64,000 nt of DNA, taken from NCBI GenBank assembly GCA_964345075.1, contig CAYFPS010000001.1, positions 62,001 through 126,000 of the forward strand, in the 5' to 3' direction. Of the stretch, positions 20,801 through 28,926 are shown in pieces (position 1 is the stretch's first letter; each line of letters opens with the position of its first letter). This DNA comes from CAYFPS01 sp964345075 (GTDB lineage Bacteria; CAIWAD01). The notes beneath the pieces were generated by a model. The model made no database searches and had not been told where the DNA came from. It saw only the letters and a list, made by a program, of their open reading frames with translations. The position numbers were made by a program, and so were the translations under genes.

Positions 20801-22543
20801 CATGCCCGGATCGCCCATCAGGTTGGCCCAGTAGGAGAAGTTGTTCGTGTTGCCATCGCCAATCGGCAGGGTCAGGTAGAGGTCGTACTTGCCGCGGAAC
20901 ATGCAGGTGCCCACCTGGGGAATGCCGTAATTCAGCATGCCGCTCCAGAAGCCGCCGCAGACCACATTGTTATAGGCCGTGTGAGTCTGGGGCGTGCAGA
21001 AGCCCATGGCCGCCGCGGCACCGCCCAGCTGAGTGGCATTGCCGCCACGCAGAAAGGCTTCCGTGTAGGCAGTCTCCCAGGTGCTGTAGAAATCACCCGA
21101 GGAGCAGGTGAAAACCACGGCGATCGGCGTGTAGGGATTGGTCATGCCCATCAGGGTCGTCTGGCTTAAGCCTTCCATGCCGATCCAGCCACGATAGTTG
21201 TAAAAGCTGATGCCCTGGTTCATCCAATTGTAGACATAGCTGGGGCTGTTGGCGCAGAAGGCCGTGTCAATCTGGGTGTAGCCCTTCTCCTCCATCAGCT
21301 GGAAGCCGATCGAGCGGGAAAGCTGACTCATGGATTCGCCGCAGTGGCCGGTGCCGGTCAGGAAGCTGGCGCGCTGCATCCAGCTGGTGGAGACATTGAG
21401 CGGCGTGCTTTCGTAGTAGACCACCTTGTTCAGCACCGTGGCCAGCTCGGTGGCTGTTTCCACAGAAATACGGCCCACAACCACATCGGCCAGAATGTCA
21501 TTGCCGGCGATGGTGGCGTAGTAGTGATCGTACTGGCTGGAATGGGTGGGAATGCTGTAAGTCCCTTCGACATCACCCACCAGCGCCACATAGTGCGGGG
21601 GGAAGTCGGAGTTCTGATACTGGGCGATGATCTCGTTGCGAATGCCCGTGGTGGTAAAGCTGACATCGCTTTCGGAGACCACCGTAACATGATGGCCCTT
21701 GCGGCGCTTCCAGTTCAGCCAGTTCTGAAAAGGCAGCTGGCTTTGGGCGGCGGCCTTGGCAAAAACGAGGTAGTTAAGTGGCAGGCCGGGGGCATCCCAG
21801 TCGATGGACTCCAGACTGCCGTGATCATCCGGGTTGCTCTCAGGCTGGTAAAGGCGAATCACACGATCACCCAACAGCGAACCGGTAAAGGCGGCCTCGG
21901 CGCGGCGACGCTCGTGGCTGTACACCAGACCCTCATCCTCATCGGAAAGGCTTTCATCATCCACGGAGGCCATGGGTGAATTGGTCTCGTTGCGGCCATG
22001 GAAGCGCACTTCAAGGTTCAGGCTGGAAAGCGCAAGCAATTCACCCGTAACCGGATTCCAGCGCATGGGGGCAATACTCAGCTTGACCAGACGGGTCTGC
22101 CTGACCAGCACGGGCTCGGAGACCTGCGCCCAGTCTTCGGGCCAGAAGGTGTTGCTGCTGTAGATTGCCTCGTCCTCGGCCCAGGCCAGCGGCAGATCCA
22201 GCTCGCTGTGCAGGCGCTCCTGCAAGGGGCGAACAGCATGAACACCAAGGCTTACCCACTGCTCGTCAATGACTTCCAGACGAAGATCGCGGGTGGCCGG
22301 AATCTCAACCAGGCGGGAAACCAAAGGCAGATCCGGGGCGCCGGCCTGACCCAGCATTCCCTCGCCCGAGAAGCGAATGACCTCCTGCCCGTCAATCAGC
22401 TCAAGGCCGGGCAGGGGAAAGCTCATTTCAATGCGGGTAGCCGAAGGCTCGGTCGAGGGCACCAGACTGATCTGGTTGCTTGTTGAAAACTGGCTGGCCA
22501 AAAGTGGAATGGCCGTAAACAGAAGCAGCAGACTGCGCAACAT
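17852..22543 (-). CDS. Giant secreted gingipain-like C25 peptidase (paralogue A, intact)
   Basis: 1563 residues. A signal peptide (1-16) and propeptide-like region (to about 240) precede a C25 domain with NYLVFAKA, VALVGDVEGTYSIP, DVVVGRISVETATEL and the VVFTCSSGD nucleophile segment (Cys480). The gingipain HG position reads GWIG (Trp453), and a His appears later in THTAYNN. Beta-sandwich modules follow, including DAYGYYAFESSDSQY and QNNVGGLPDNDAPDLALFPWWDDLL, and the protein ends with PNPFNPTTTIEFSL and final residues KVMLVK. This domain order fits an exported, surface-attached or released endopeptidase. The carboxypeptidase immediately downstream could act on the same extracellular peptides; that pairing is inference. 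ATG 22543 is preceded by AAGGAAATCCTTGC. Confidence 0.9.
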   Translation of the reverse strand: MLRSLLLLFTAIPLLASQFSTSNQISLVPSTEPSATRIEMSFPLPGLELIDGQEVIRFSGEGMLGQAGAPDLPLVSRLVEIPATRDLRLEVIDEQWVSLGVHAVRPLQERLHSELDLPLAWAEDEAIYSSNTFWPEDWAQVSEPVLVRQTRLVKLSIAPMRWNPVTGELLALSSLNLEVRFHGRNETNSPMASVDDESLSDEDEGLVYSHERRRAEAAFTGSLLGDRVIRLYQPESNPDDHGSLESIDWDAPGLPLNYLVFAKAAAQSQLPFQNWLNWKRRKGHHVTVVSESDVSFTTTGIRNEIIAQYQNSDFPPHYVALVGDVEGTYSIPTHSSQYDHYYATIAGNDILADVVVGRISVETATELATVLNKVVYYESTPLNVSTSWMQRASFLTGTGHCGESMSQLSRSIGFQLMEEKGYTQIDTAFCANSPSYVYNWMNQGISFYNYRGWIGMEGLSQTTLMGMTNPYTPIAVVFTCSSGDFYSTWETAYTEAFLRGGNATQLGGAAAAMGFCTPQTHTAYNNVVCGGFWSGMLNYGIPQVGTCMFRGKYDLYLTLPIGDGNTNNFSYWANLMGDPGMDMTCGIPQSMEVMGLPTSIGTGVQSLSLQLVSGLTPVAGAAVCAWFDESRSVVAVSDDAGHVHLELPAMEAGALHLTATKGFHYPVMEQVMVDDALAMPVLGEISLTDEGEDGLWQPGENASLVLEITNESESAALDMLEIELVALDAGVTLTGTTATTDAITPGGSAQTVGDLSLTVPGTWTEGQPVRLLVLIDDGERQVGQRLDLIVDTPVISIATGSGSLSSPLNPGGTSTMSLRLDNSGNLPANGLVLNFSVPDENFILSPESQTVDALEPGSQQTLSIDITALTGTVAGYTTQLLIDWTVDEAWSGQLRQAFTLGDNQPEDPTGPDAYGYYAFESSDSQYLQAPVYNWVEIAPNGMGPGTAINLHDNGDEQDDSRRVDLPFPFSVYGQVYTSMAVCSNGYVAFGELAHLETDFRNHYMPCGMGPEPMLAPMWDDFYLTSDAQVATYHDEESGTFTVEWYRMRTNSNNRVNTFQLILYDPSIYVTPTGDGEFVFQYHTFDDTQSNSQDFPYCTVGIKDQTATMGLNLKNYNSEHVTVDDIDDGVAIRFTTSIGLSTDPAQLELPVSEVAFALMQSETQVYLDSLEIRNVGEAPLIWQATVLQPRSLPLMSDSRDGGGPDGNGYTWRDSNEADGPAVGWVDAGDTAQWVVFEENDDNEGPFEIGFDFPFYGDVYNQFWVNSNGFIAFEDPVDGYYQNNVGGLPDNDAPDLALFPWWDDLLTSETLEGITNYWSNGTDSLVVSWIEAPHFNQVTYGGPFTFQVVLEAGGRVTFNYGDMNASDPDSDSGTIGWQIDQNQGTGILNVQDQAIDNYSIWILPPFWLELSTASGVVPTGGSGYLRYEATNNIQGFQLPEGEYSAGIRFVCNDPDQAQLEIPVAMTVNDLAVEGAELPATFAVGEAWPNPFNPTTTIEFSLPQAELVSAVLFNIRGQQVRSLLRDTMPAGSHRLVLDASDLSSGVYLLRVIAGQDQAVRKVMLVK

Positions 22544-22719
22544 GCAAGGATTTCCTTCCTGGAATGATTGAATCGGGAAGGGGATTGCAAGGATTGTGCC
22601 ACTTCAAAAGACGAAAAAACATGCAGGTTTCGTGCTTTGCTCAGGAAGTAGATGTAAAGGAGTCCTCATCATCGTGAGGCTTTGCGAACAGGCGGGGCGT
22701 GCTTATTGGTTTGTAATGA

Positions 22720-22729
22720 NNNNNNNNNN
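22720..22729. other. Scaffold gap (10 N)
   Basis: Ten undetermined bases. The real distance is unknown, and the 3' end of the adjacent lipoprotein gene is lost in it. The 176 bases between the gap and the C25 start hold no gene that I can support. Confidence 0.99.
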
Positions 22730-23566
22730 TGGCATGGAAATTTCGTCTCCGCGGGCCGGCCACCAGCACCAGAGGACATAGTCGCCGGACTCAAGGGCTA
22801 AGCCATTGGCATCAAACAGGTTCAGCCACCCGGTATAGTTCCTGCGCTGTCCGGGATGAATCCAGTCAACCCAGGCCTCCTGCGGAAATGTGGCCGCGCT
22901 TGACCAGCGCCATAACTGCTCCGGGCCGCGATAAAGAAAAAAGTCAAAGGTCTGGCCACTGGCATAACTGGCGGCAACAGGGCCGCTTCCGCCGGGATGA
23001 ACAAGCTCGACTTCCAGCCGAATCCTGCTGCCTGCAGGAGCCGAGGTGATTTCCTCCCCGCTTTTGTCCAGCGCGCGAAAGGCCAGCTCGATTGTTTCCA
23101 ATGGCATTGCCTGCCAGTTGTCATCGATGGAAAATGCGGCTTCGGCAAAGGCGGGTGAAATCACGGGCTCGAAGCGCAATCGATAACTGCCGGGCTCAAG
23201 CTGGGCGGAATCATTGTCCAGCTGCTGCCACCAGATTTCGTGGCGGCGCTCCTCATGGGCCATGAGCGTGTCCTGCTGGATCACCAGTGGAAAAGCCATG
23301 CCGAAAAGCTCGTCCCAGACCAGGCTGTCCCCGCGCCAGACTTCCATGTGCGGCGGCAAAGTGAACTCAACGGGAACGGGGATGGAAAGGGGGTTGATGA
23401 CTGCGCCGCTGAAGAGCAGGCTGTCACCGTAGCCGGCTTGTATCACAGGCTGACCGGCACCGTCAAGGATCTGAAGATCCAGTAGCAGCATCTCCGGCTC
23501 ACCAAAACTGTTGTCGCCGGAATCGCAGCCAAAGGCAAGCAGGAGGGCAAGCAGCAAGGCTCGCAT
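22730..23566 (-). CDS. Lipoprotein with two BsuPI-like inhibitor domains (3' end in gap)
   Basis: 279 codons run from ATG 23566 into the gap. The N-terminus MRALLLALLLAFGC has a lipobox with Cys14, so it should be lipid-anchored. Two domains of about 110 residues resemble the intracellular proteinase inhibitor BsuPI: the first around VINPLSIPVPVEFTLPP and VWRGDSLVWDELFGMAF, the second around SYASGQTFDFFLYRGPEQLW, RWSSAATFPQEAWVDWIHPG and LESGDYVLWCWW. BsuPI domains bind serine proteases in Bacillus, but many lipoproteins use the fold with no known target. Its start overlaps the antiporter stop (TAATG). Its position just ahead of the secreted peptidase cluster makes an inhibitory role worth testing. 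Confidence 0.75.
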
Positions 23567-25265
23567 TACTTCTTCCCGCCACACATGCGTGAATAACCTT
23601 CGGCGCGCAGCGTCTCGACCTGCCGTGATACATCCTCCGCTCTGACACCCAGCCGATGTGCCACCCGGGCGAAAATCTCAAGCGAGGTTTCGAACTCCTC
23701 CGGGATCACCTCGTCTGCGCCCTCTTCGATCAGCGCTTCAACCTCACCGGCAAAACGTGTTCGCGCAACAATATGAATCGAGGATGACAAGTCACGGGCC
23801 CGTGATACAATCTGTCTGGTGGCAGCGGCATCGGCGATCACGACGACCAGGCTCTCGGCCTCCTTCAAGCCGGCCCTGAGCAGCACATCTTCACGGGTTG
23901 CATCACCAAAGAGAATTGGCAGGCCGTGACCGCGCTCTGCCCGCACAGTGTCCGGATTCATCTCGACCACGCGAAAATCCATACCCGCCAGCTGCACAGC
24001 CTGAGCGACATTGCGGCCGTTGACACCATAGCCGACAATCACCACGTGACCGCCGCGACTGGCCACCGGATCCTGCGCCAGACCACGCCCGGCCGAGTAA
24101 CCCGCCCGCAGCACCTGCGGCATGGGCAGCTTGCAGATGCCCGATGCCATGCCGGGAGCCAGCTGAATCAGGAAGCCGGTCAGGCCCATGCCCAGCACAC
24201 TGACAGCCAGAAAGAGCTGCTCGGCTGAAGGCGGCAACAGCCCGTAGAGCTTGCCCACACCGCTCAGGATGAAAGCGAACTCACCCACCTGACTTAAAAT
24301 CAGGCCAGCGATCACGGCGTTGCGCACACTGTAGCCGATGAGCATTGCCGCCAGCGAAGCCAGCAGCGCCTTGCCCGCCAGAACGAACAAGGTCAGGCCC
24401 AGCACCACGAGCGGCTTTTCGAGGATGAAACCCACATCCAGCAGCATGCCGATGGAGACAAAGAAAAAGGCCGTAAAGAGATCACGGAAAGGGCGGATCA
24501 GCTCATAGGCTTCGTGGTTGTACTCGGACTCGGAAATGGTAAGCCCGGCAAGGAAGGCGCCCAGCGCCAGCGAAAGGCTCGAGGCAGCCCAGGCCACAGC
24601 CAGACAGATGCCACCGATGGTGATCAGCAGAAGTTCGCGGCTGCGTGTGGACACCGTCTGATGCAGAATTGCCGGAACAATGTGGCGTGATCCAAGAAAG
24701 ACGAAGAGCAGCAGTCCGGCGCCAGTCAAGCCAAGTTGCAGAAGCGAGTGTCCCCCCGCGTCGGCGCTGCGTCCGGCGAGTGCCGGTGTCAGGATGATGA
24801 AGAGCACGACAATCACATCCTGAAAGATCAGGGCGCCAAGGGCCAGACGCCCTTGTGCTGTCTCCATCTGCCCTCTGTCCTGCAGGAGCTTAAGGAAATC
24901 AGGAAGCCCATGAAGATGGCCGGGCCGCGCTCCCAACCGGCGAAGTGCATCATGGCCAGAGCCGTCGCGGCAACCGTAAACAGCACCTGCAGCCCTCCGC
25001 CAGCGAGGACTTCCAGCTTGATCCTGAGCAGTTTGCGCAGACTGAATTCGATGCCGATGGTGAAGAGGAGCAGAATCACACCAATCTTGGCCAGCTGCTC
25101 GACTTCCTTGTGTGCCGAAATCAGACCAAGCGCGTGCGGTCCGGCAAAGACACCGGTGAGCAGAAGTCCCACCACCAGAGGCAGGCGAAGTCTGTGTGAC
25201 AAATAGACAACGCCCGCCGCCAGCAGCAGAATGATGACGATATCTCTTAGGAGAGGAATCTCCAC
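23566..25265 (-). pseudogene. CPA2 monovalent cation:H+ antiporter with RCK domain, frame-disrupted
   Basis: The N-terminal part (GTG 25265 to about 24885) shows the first transmembrane segments of the KefB/YbaL-type CPA2 family: GLLLTGVFAGPHALGLI, then LLLFTIGIEFSLRKL. The remainder is in another frame from about 24885 to 23566: QDVIVVLFIILTPALAG, about eight further membrane segments, and a C-terminal TrkA-N domain with nucleotide motif GYGVNG at about 24030. At the junction the family text GFLISLSS-TAIV-LKLLQDRG is shortened to GFLIS-LKLLQDRG. Roughly 14-20 bases, not a multiple of three, are therefore missing. This is either a real deletion or a collapsed short repeat in assembly. The fold would exchange K+ or Na+ for protons. 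Confidence 0.8.
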
Positions 25266-25296
25266 CCTGACTTCCTCAATTGTATCACAGGCGTGA

Positions 25297-26271
25297 TCAG
25301 GCCATCAGGCTGGCGATCGCAGCCACATTGACAATATCGCTGGCCGAACAGCCGCGACTCAGATCCATGAAGGGCGCGGCAAGCCCCTGGACAGTGGGGC
25401 CGATCGCCTCGGCTCCCGCCAGACGCTGCACGAGCTTGTAGCCAATGTTTCCGGCATCCAGGTCCGGAAAGACCAGCACATTGGCATTACCCGCTACGGA
25501 CGAGCCGGGTGCTTTCTTGGCCGCAACAGAGGCGACAATGGCAGCATCCAGCTGAAGTTCGCCGTCCACGGCCAGCTCCGGACTCTGCTGCCTGACCAGC
25601 GAAAGCGCGGCCAGCACCTTCTCCGTGTCCGCATGGCTGGCGCTGCCCTTGGTGGAAAAGCTCAGCATGGCCACGCGAGGCAGCGCGCCTGTCAGGGCCT
25701 TGTGAGTGGCCGCGCTGGCCAGGGCAATACTTGCCAGCTGCTTCGCGTCCGGTTGGGGCACAATGGCGCAGTCGGCAAAGGTGAAGAGGCGACCATCGGG
25801 CATGACCATCAGGAAGCTCGAGCTGACCACATCCATGCCGGGAGCCATCCCCAGCACATGCAGGCCCGCGCGTATTACATCACCGGTAGTGTGCACGGCG
25901 CCACCCACGCTTCCATCCGCCCTGCCTTCCTTAACCATGAAAGCCGCGAAATACATCACATTGCGCACGGCCTGTGATGCAGCCTCGAGGCTCATGCCTT
26001 TTGCCTTGCGCTTCTGGTAGAGCTGATGAGCAAAATCGTCGGTCCATTCCGATTGCTCAGGGTCGATGATTTCTCGGCTCTGCAGCTTGAGTCCGGCTTC
26101 GGCGCAGAGCGCCTCGACTTTTGGCCGTGATCCAAGAAGTGTCACACGGCAGATCCTTTTCTCCTTCAGGATTTTTGCCGCCTGCACCGTGCGCGCGTCC
26201 TCGCCCTCCGGCAGAACGATATGACGGTCCCGCCCGCGAGCCTTGTCCTGAAGTGTGTCCAGTATGTTCAC
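25297..26271 (-). CDS. pta: Phosphate acetyltransferase
   Basis: 324 residues from GTG 26271, which overlaps the coaD stop (GTGA) and follows AGGAGC; longer in-frame starts upstream would only overlap coaD. It transfers acetyl between CoA and phosphate (acetyl-CoA + Pi to acetyl-P + CoA), linking central metabolism to acetate. PTA_PTB signatures are in order: IVLPEGEDARTVQAA near residue 15, GRADGSVGGAVHTTGDVIRAG near 110, MLSFSTKGSASH near 210, NVLVFPDLDAGNIGYKLVQR near 270 and GPTVQGLAAPFMDLSRG near 290. Short single-domain form, without the DRTGG regulatory region. No ackA is in view. Confidence 0.95.
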   Translation of the reverse strand: MNILDTLQDKARGRDRHIVLPEGEDARTVQAAKILKEKRICRVTLLGSRPKVEALCAEAGLKLQSREIIDPEQSEWTDDFAHQLYQKRKAKGMSLEAASQAVRNVMYFAAFMVKEGRADGSVGGAVHTTGDVIRAGLHVLGMAPGMDVVSSSFLMVMPDGRLFTFADCAIVPQPDAKQLASIALASAATHKALTGALPRVAMLSFSTKGSASHADTEKVLAALSLVRQQSPELAVDGELQLDAAIVASVAAKKAPGSSVAGNANVLVFPDLDAGNIGYKLVQRLAGAEAIGPTVQGLAAPFMDLSRGCSASDIVNVAAIASLMA

Positions 26272-26750
26272 GAATTGCTCCTGCGATTGTCCATGGCCAC
26301 GCGAACGGCTTCGGGGACGAAGTGCGAATAATCGCCACCCAGCGTCCAGAGCTCGCGTACGATGGAAGAATTGAGATAACTCCACTCCTCATTAGGCATG
26401 AGGAAAACGGTTTCAACTTCTGGGGCGAGCTTGCGGTTGACAATGGCCATCTGGAACTCGTAATCGAAATCGCTGATGGCGCGCAGGCCGCGTATCACGG
26501 CGCGGGCCTCGACCTGGCGCGCATAGTCCACCAGCAGGCCCTCGAAGCTTTCCACCTTGACACCGTCCATTCCCGTGACACATTCCCGGACCAGCTGCTT
26601 GCGCTCGTCCAGACTGAACAGGGGTCTCTTGCCGCTGTTTACGGCAAGCAGCACGATTACTTCATCGAAAACCAGTCTGGCGCGGCGCACGATATCCAGA
26701 TGGCCGCGGGTCATCGGGTCAAAGGTTCCGGGGTAGATGGCTCGGCGCAT
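26268..26750 (-). CDS. coaD: Pantetheine-phosphate adenylyltransferase
   Basis: 160 residues, normal CoaD length. It adenylates 4'-phosphopantetheine to dephospho-CoA, the penultimate step of CoA synthesis. The nucleotidyltransferase motif YPGTFDPMTRGH is at residues 6-17, VIRGLRAISDFDYE is mid-protein, and the SSIVRE motif is near residue 130. GGAGGG precedes the ATG. It overlaps pta by four bases and follows the phosphatase gene by 11, so CoA supply and acetyl-CoA use are co-expressed with a stress-type regulatory pair. Confidence 0.96.
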   Translation of the reverse strand: MRRAIYPGTFDPMTRGHLDIVRRARLVFDEVIVLLAVNSGKRPLFSLDERKQLVRECVTGMDGVKVESFEGLLVDYARQVEARAVIRGLRAISDFDYEFQMAIVNRKLAPEVETVFLMPNEEWSYLNSSIVRELWTLGGDYSHFVPEAVRVAMDNRRSNS

Positions 26751-26761
26751 GGCGGCCCTCC

Positions 26762-28171
26762 TTAGCTGTTGCGCACCAGCAGCATGACGGTCAGGTCGTC
26801 GGCAAAGCGCAGGCTGCCGTCCTTCATGCCGGACCAGTTGCGTGCAAGCTCGACAATGCCCAGCAGGGCACGGGAAAGACTCTCGCCCTTTGTATCACGC
26901 ATTGCCTGCATGATTCCCGCCTCGCCCAGTTCTTCACCGCTGTGGTTCAGGCATTCATTCAGGCCGTCCGTATAGAACAGGATGCGATCACCAACGGCCA
27001 GATCGACCGTACCCATTTCGAAATCCAGGCCTTCAAAAGAGCCAACAATCATGCCGCCTTCGGTCAGGCGCTCGAAACTGTTGTCTGCCGCCCGCTGCAG
27101 AAGCGGTGGATTGTGTCCCGCGTTGACATAACTGAAGCGGCCCGTCGGTTTGTGATACACGCCATAGCAGGTAGTCACAAATGTATCCGGGTCTGTAACC
27201 TCGGCCAGATGATCGTTCAGGCAGCTCATGATGTCGCAGATGCTGGTGCGATGCTGCGCCAGAATCCTCAGGCCCGTACGAAAGGAGGCCATCAAGAGGC
27301 CTGCAGGCACCCCCTTTCCGGCGACATCCGCGATCACAATACCTGTATCACGATCGGAGATCTCGAAATGATCGAAGTAGTCACCACCTACTTCATGGGA
27401 GCTGAGATTCAACCCGCCAACACTCAGCGTGTCTGCTTCGATTGGCCCTTTGGGCTGCAGCGAGAGCTGAATGTGCCGGGCGACTTTCAGCTCCGCCTTG
27501 ACCCGCTGCTGGTCACGCTTCAAGCCCTTTTGCAGGGCGTGCTCGACCGATTGCGCCACCTGACCGGCAAAGACTTCAAGCAGCTGGCGATCATGTTCGT
27601 CATAGCTGTCGAGCTGGTCCGACTCCAGATTGAAGAAGCCGATCATGCGCCCGTCGTGATGAATGGGAACAACCAACTCGCTCAAGGTGCGATCACGCGC
27701 ATTGAAATAGCGATCGTCCGCGCGCACATCAGAGACGATCACGGGTTTGCCCTGATTACGCACCCAGCCCATGATGCCGCGATCGAGTTTTTGTCTCACA
27801 AGATGGAGTTTGTCCGTGGCGTAACCGCGCAGGGTTTCCCAGCGAATCGTTCCGGTGGTCGCGTCGATGAAGTAAAGACCTGCAGCGTCGTAACGCATCA
27901 GATCCGCCAGCGCATCCATGATCAGGTGGGCAAGGGATTCGGGGTCGAGGTCGTCCAGCAGACGCAGACCGATCTCTTTCAAGAGGCGGTTTTCACGCTC
28001 GGCCCGGCTGACCTTGAGCAGCTTCTTCAGTGTGGCAATACTGTGCCCGAGCTCGCTCGTCTCCTTCGTATACAAATCAAGCCAGGCCTTGTCGACCTGG
28101 CTTGTCTGCATGCGGTGATACAATTCTTCCAGCCGGTCAAGCTGTGTACGCAGGGATTCAAAGGAGTCCAT
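26762..28171 (-). CDS. GAF-domain PP2C (SpoIIE/RsbU-type) serine phosphatase
   Basis: 469 residues. A coiled-coil N-terminus (about 1-65) is followed by a GAF sensor domain (about 70-215; PVIVSDVRADDRYFNARDRT) and a SpoIIE/PP2C domain (about 245-465). Metal-binding acidic motifs are intact: GGDYFDHFEI, IADVAGKGVPAGLLMASF, FYTDGLNECLN and the C-terminal FADDLTVMLLV. Such enzymes dephosphorylate STAS-domain anti-anti-sigma proteins, and exactly such a gene (28204) lies 32 bases upstream in the same unit. The substrate pairing is therefore a well-supported inference. No anti-sigma kinase or dedicated sigma factor is in view. Confidence 0.92.
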   Translation of the reverse strand: MDSFESLRTQLDRLEELYHRMQTSQVDKAWLDLYTKETSELGHSIATLKKLLKVSRAERENRLLKEIGLRLLDDLDPESLAHLIMDALADLMRYDAAGLYFIDATTGTIRWETLRGYATDKLHLVRQKLDRGIMGWVRNQGKPVIVSDVRADDRYFNARDRTLSELVVPIHHDGRMIGFFNLESDQLDSYDEHDRQLLEVFAGQVAQSVEHALQKGLKRDQQRVKAELKVARHIQLSLQPKGPIEADTLSVGGLNLSSHEVGGDYFDHFEISDRDTGIVIADVAGKGVPAGLLMASFRTGLRILAQHRTSICDIMSCLNDHLAEVTDPDTFVTTCYGVYHKPTGRFSYVNAGHNPPLLQRAADNSFERLTEGGMIVGSFEGLDFEMGTVDLAVGDRILFYTDGLNECLNHSGEELGEAGIMQAMRDTKGESLSRALLGIVELARNWSGMKDGSLRFADDLTVMLLVRNS

Positions 28172-28203
28172 GGACGAGCGTCCTTGCCACCCTGCGGCAG
28201 CCT

Positions 28204-28542
28204 TTAATTGAAGGCCTTGACGGCCTCATCCACACTGGGGAAGCTCTTGAAGACCTGGTAGAGCTTGGTGATCATGAACAGCGAGTCGATCTTCTCGGAA
28301 ACCGAGGCAAGATGGAAGTCGCCGCCCGCCTCGCGAGTGGGCTTCAAAGCCTTGATCAGAATACCCAGACCGGATGAGTTCATCAGCTTGACACCGGAAA
28401 GATCCAGCACGAACTGACGGCTTCCCTTGTCCAGATGGGACTTGACCTCGTTGTAGAAGGCGTCGGCATCGGGACCGCCCAGCAGGTTACCCTTCAAGCT
28501 GAGCAGGACGACATCACCTGCGGCTTCGGCTGAAATCTTCAT
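28204..28542 (-). CDS. STAS-domain anti-sigma factor antagonist
   Basis: 112 residues forming a single STAS domain. The phosphoacceptor loop is visible as DLSGVKLMNSSGLGIL (serines near residues 57-58). AAGGAGGGTTCC before the ATG is a strong ribosome-binding site and this is the first gene of the STAS-phosphatase-coaD-pta run. In partner-switching systems the unphosphorylated form binds an anti-sigma kinase and frees a sigma factor; the PP2C protein downstream would reactivate it. Confidence 0.93.
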   Translation of the reverse strand: MKISAEAAGDVVLLSLKGNLLGGPDADAFYNEVKSHLDKGSRQFVLDLSGVKLMNSSGLGILIKALKPTREAGGDFHLASVSEKIDSLFMITKLYQVFKSFPSVDEAVKAFN

Positions 28543-28715
28543 GGAACCCTCCTTAGGTAGGCCTGAAATCTATGAATCAGCCCCGCCCAAGTCAATCAAA
28601 ACACCATTCTGAGAGCCAGCACAAAGAGCCGGGAGCTTTTCGATATGCTACCTTCTTCAGGTTGTGACCCTGTTTACAGAGGGGATCATTCAGCGTCAAC
28701 AACGAGGGGATTGAA

Positions 28716-28916
28716 ATGACAAGCATGAACGAAGTGCGCAAGTTGCTGAAGGATAAAGGTATCAAGCAACCTGCGCGTGCGACCAAAGTGGAGCTGGTGC
28801 GTCTTCTGCAGCGCTCCGAGGACAATTTCGACTGCTTTGCGACTGCCGTGGATGGTGTCTGCGATCAGATGACCTGCGTCTGGCGCGAGGACTGCTTCAA
28901 GGCCGCAAAGGCTTAG
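28716..28916 (+). CDS. SAP-like small protein with Cys-rich C-terminus
   Basis: 66 residues. The N-terminal half, MNEVRKLLKDKGIKQPARATKVELVRLLQR, fits the helix-extended-helix SAP DNA-binding motif. The C-terminal half carries four cysteines (DCFATAVDGVC, MTCVWREDCF), which could hold a metal or disulphides. GGGGATTGAA precedes ATG 28716. It ends 10 bases before galT, so it is probably the first gene of the galT-glgA unit, although a sugar-metabolism role is not suggested by the protein itself. Function unknown. Confidence 0.7.
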   Translation: MTSMNEVRKLLKDKGIKQPARATKVELVRLLQRSEDNFDCFATAVDGVCDQMTCVWREDCFKAAKA

Positions 28917-28926
28917 GGAGGATAGA

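Noticed and set aside
22703..22729. Lipoprotein reading frame continuing through the N gap to a stop at 22703
   Set aside because: The gap length is arbitrary, so the frame across it has no meaning.
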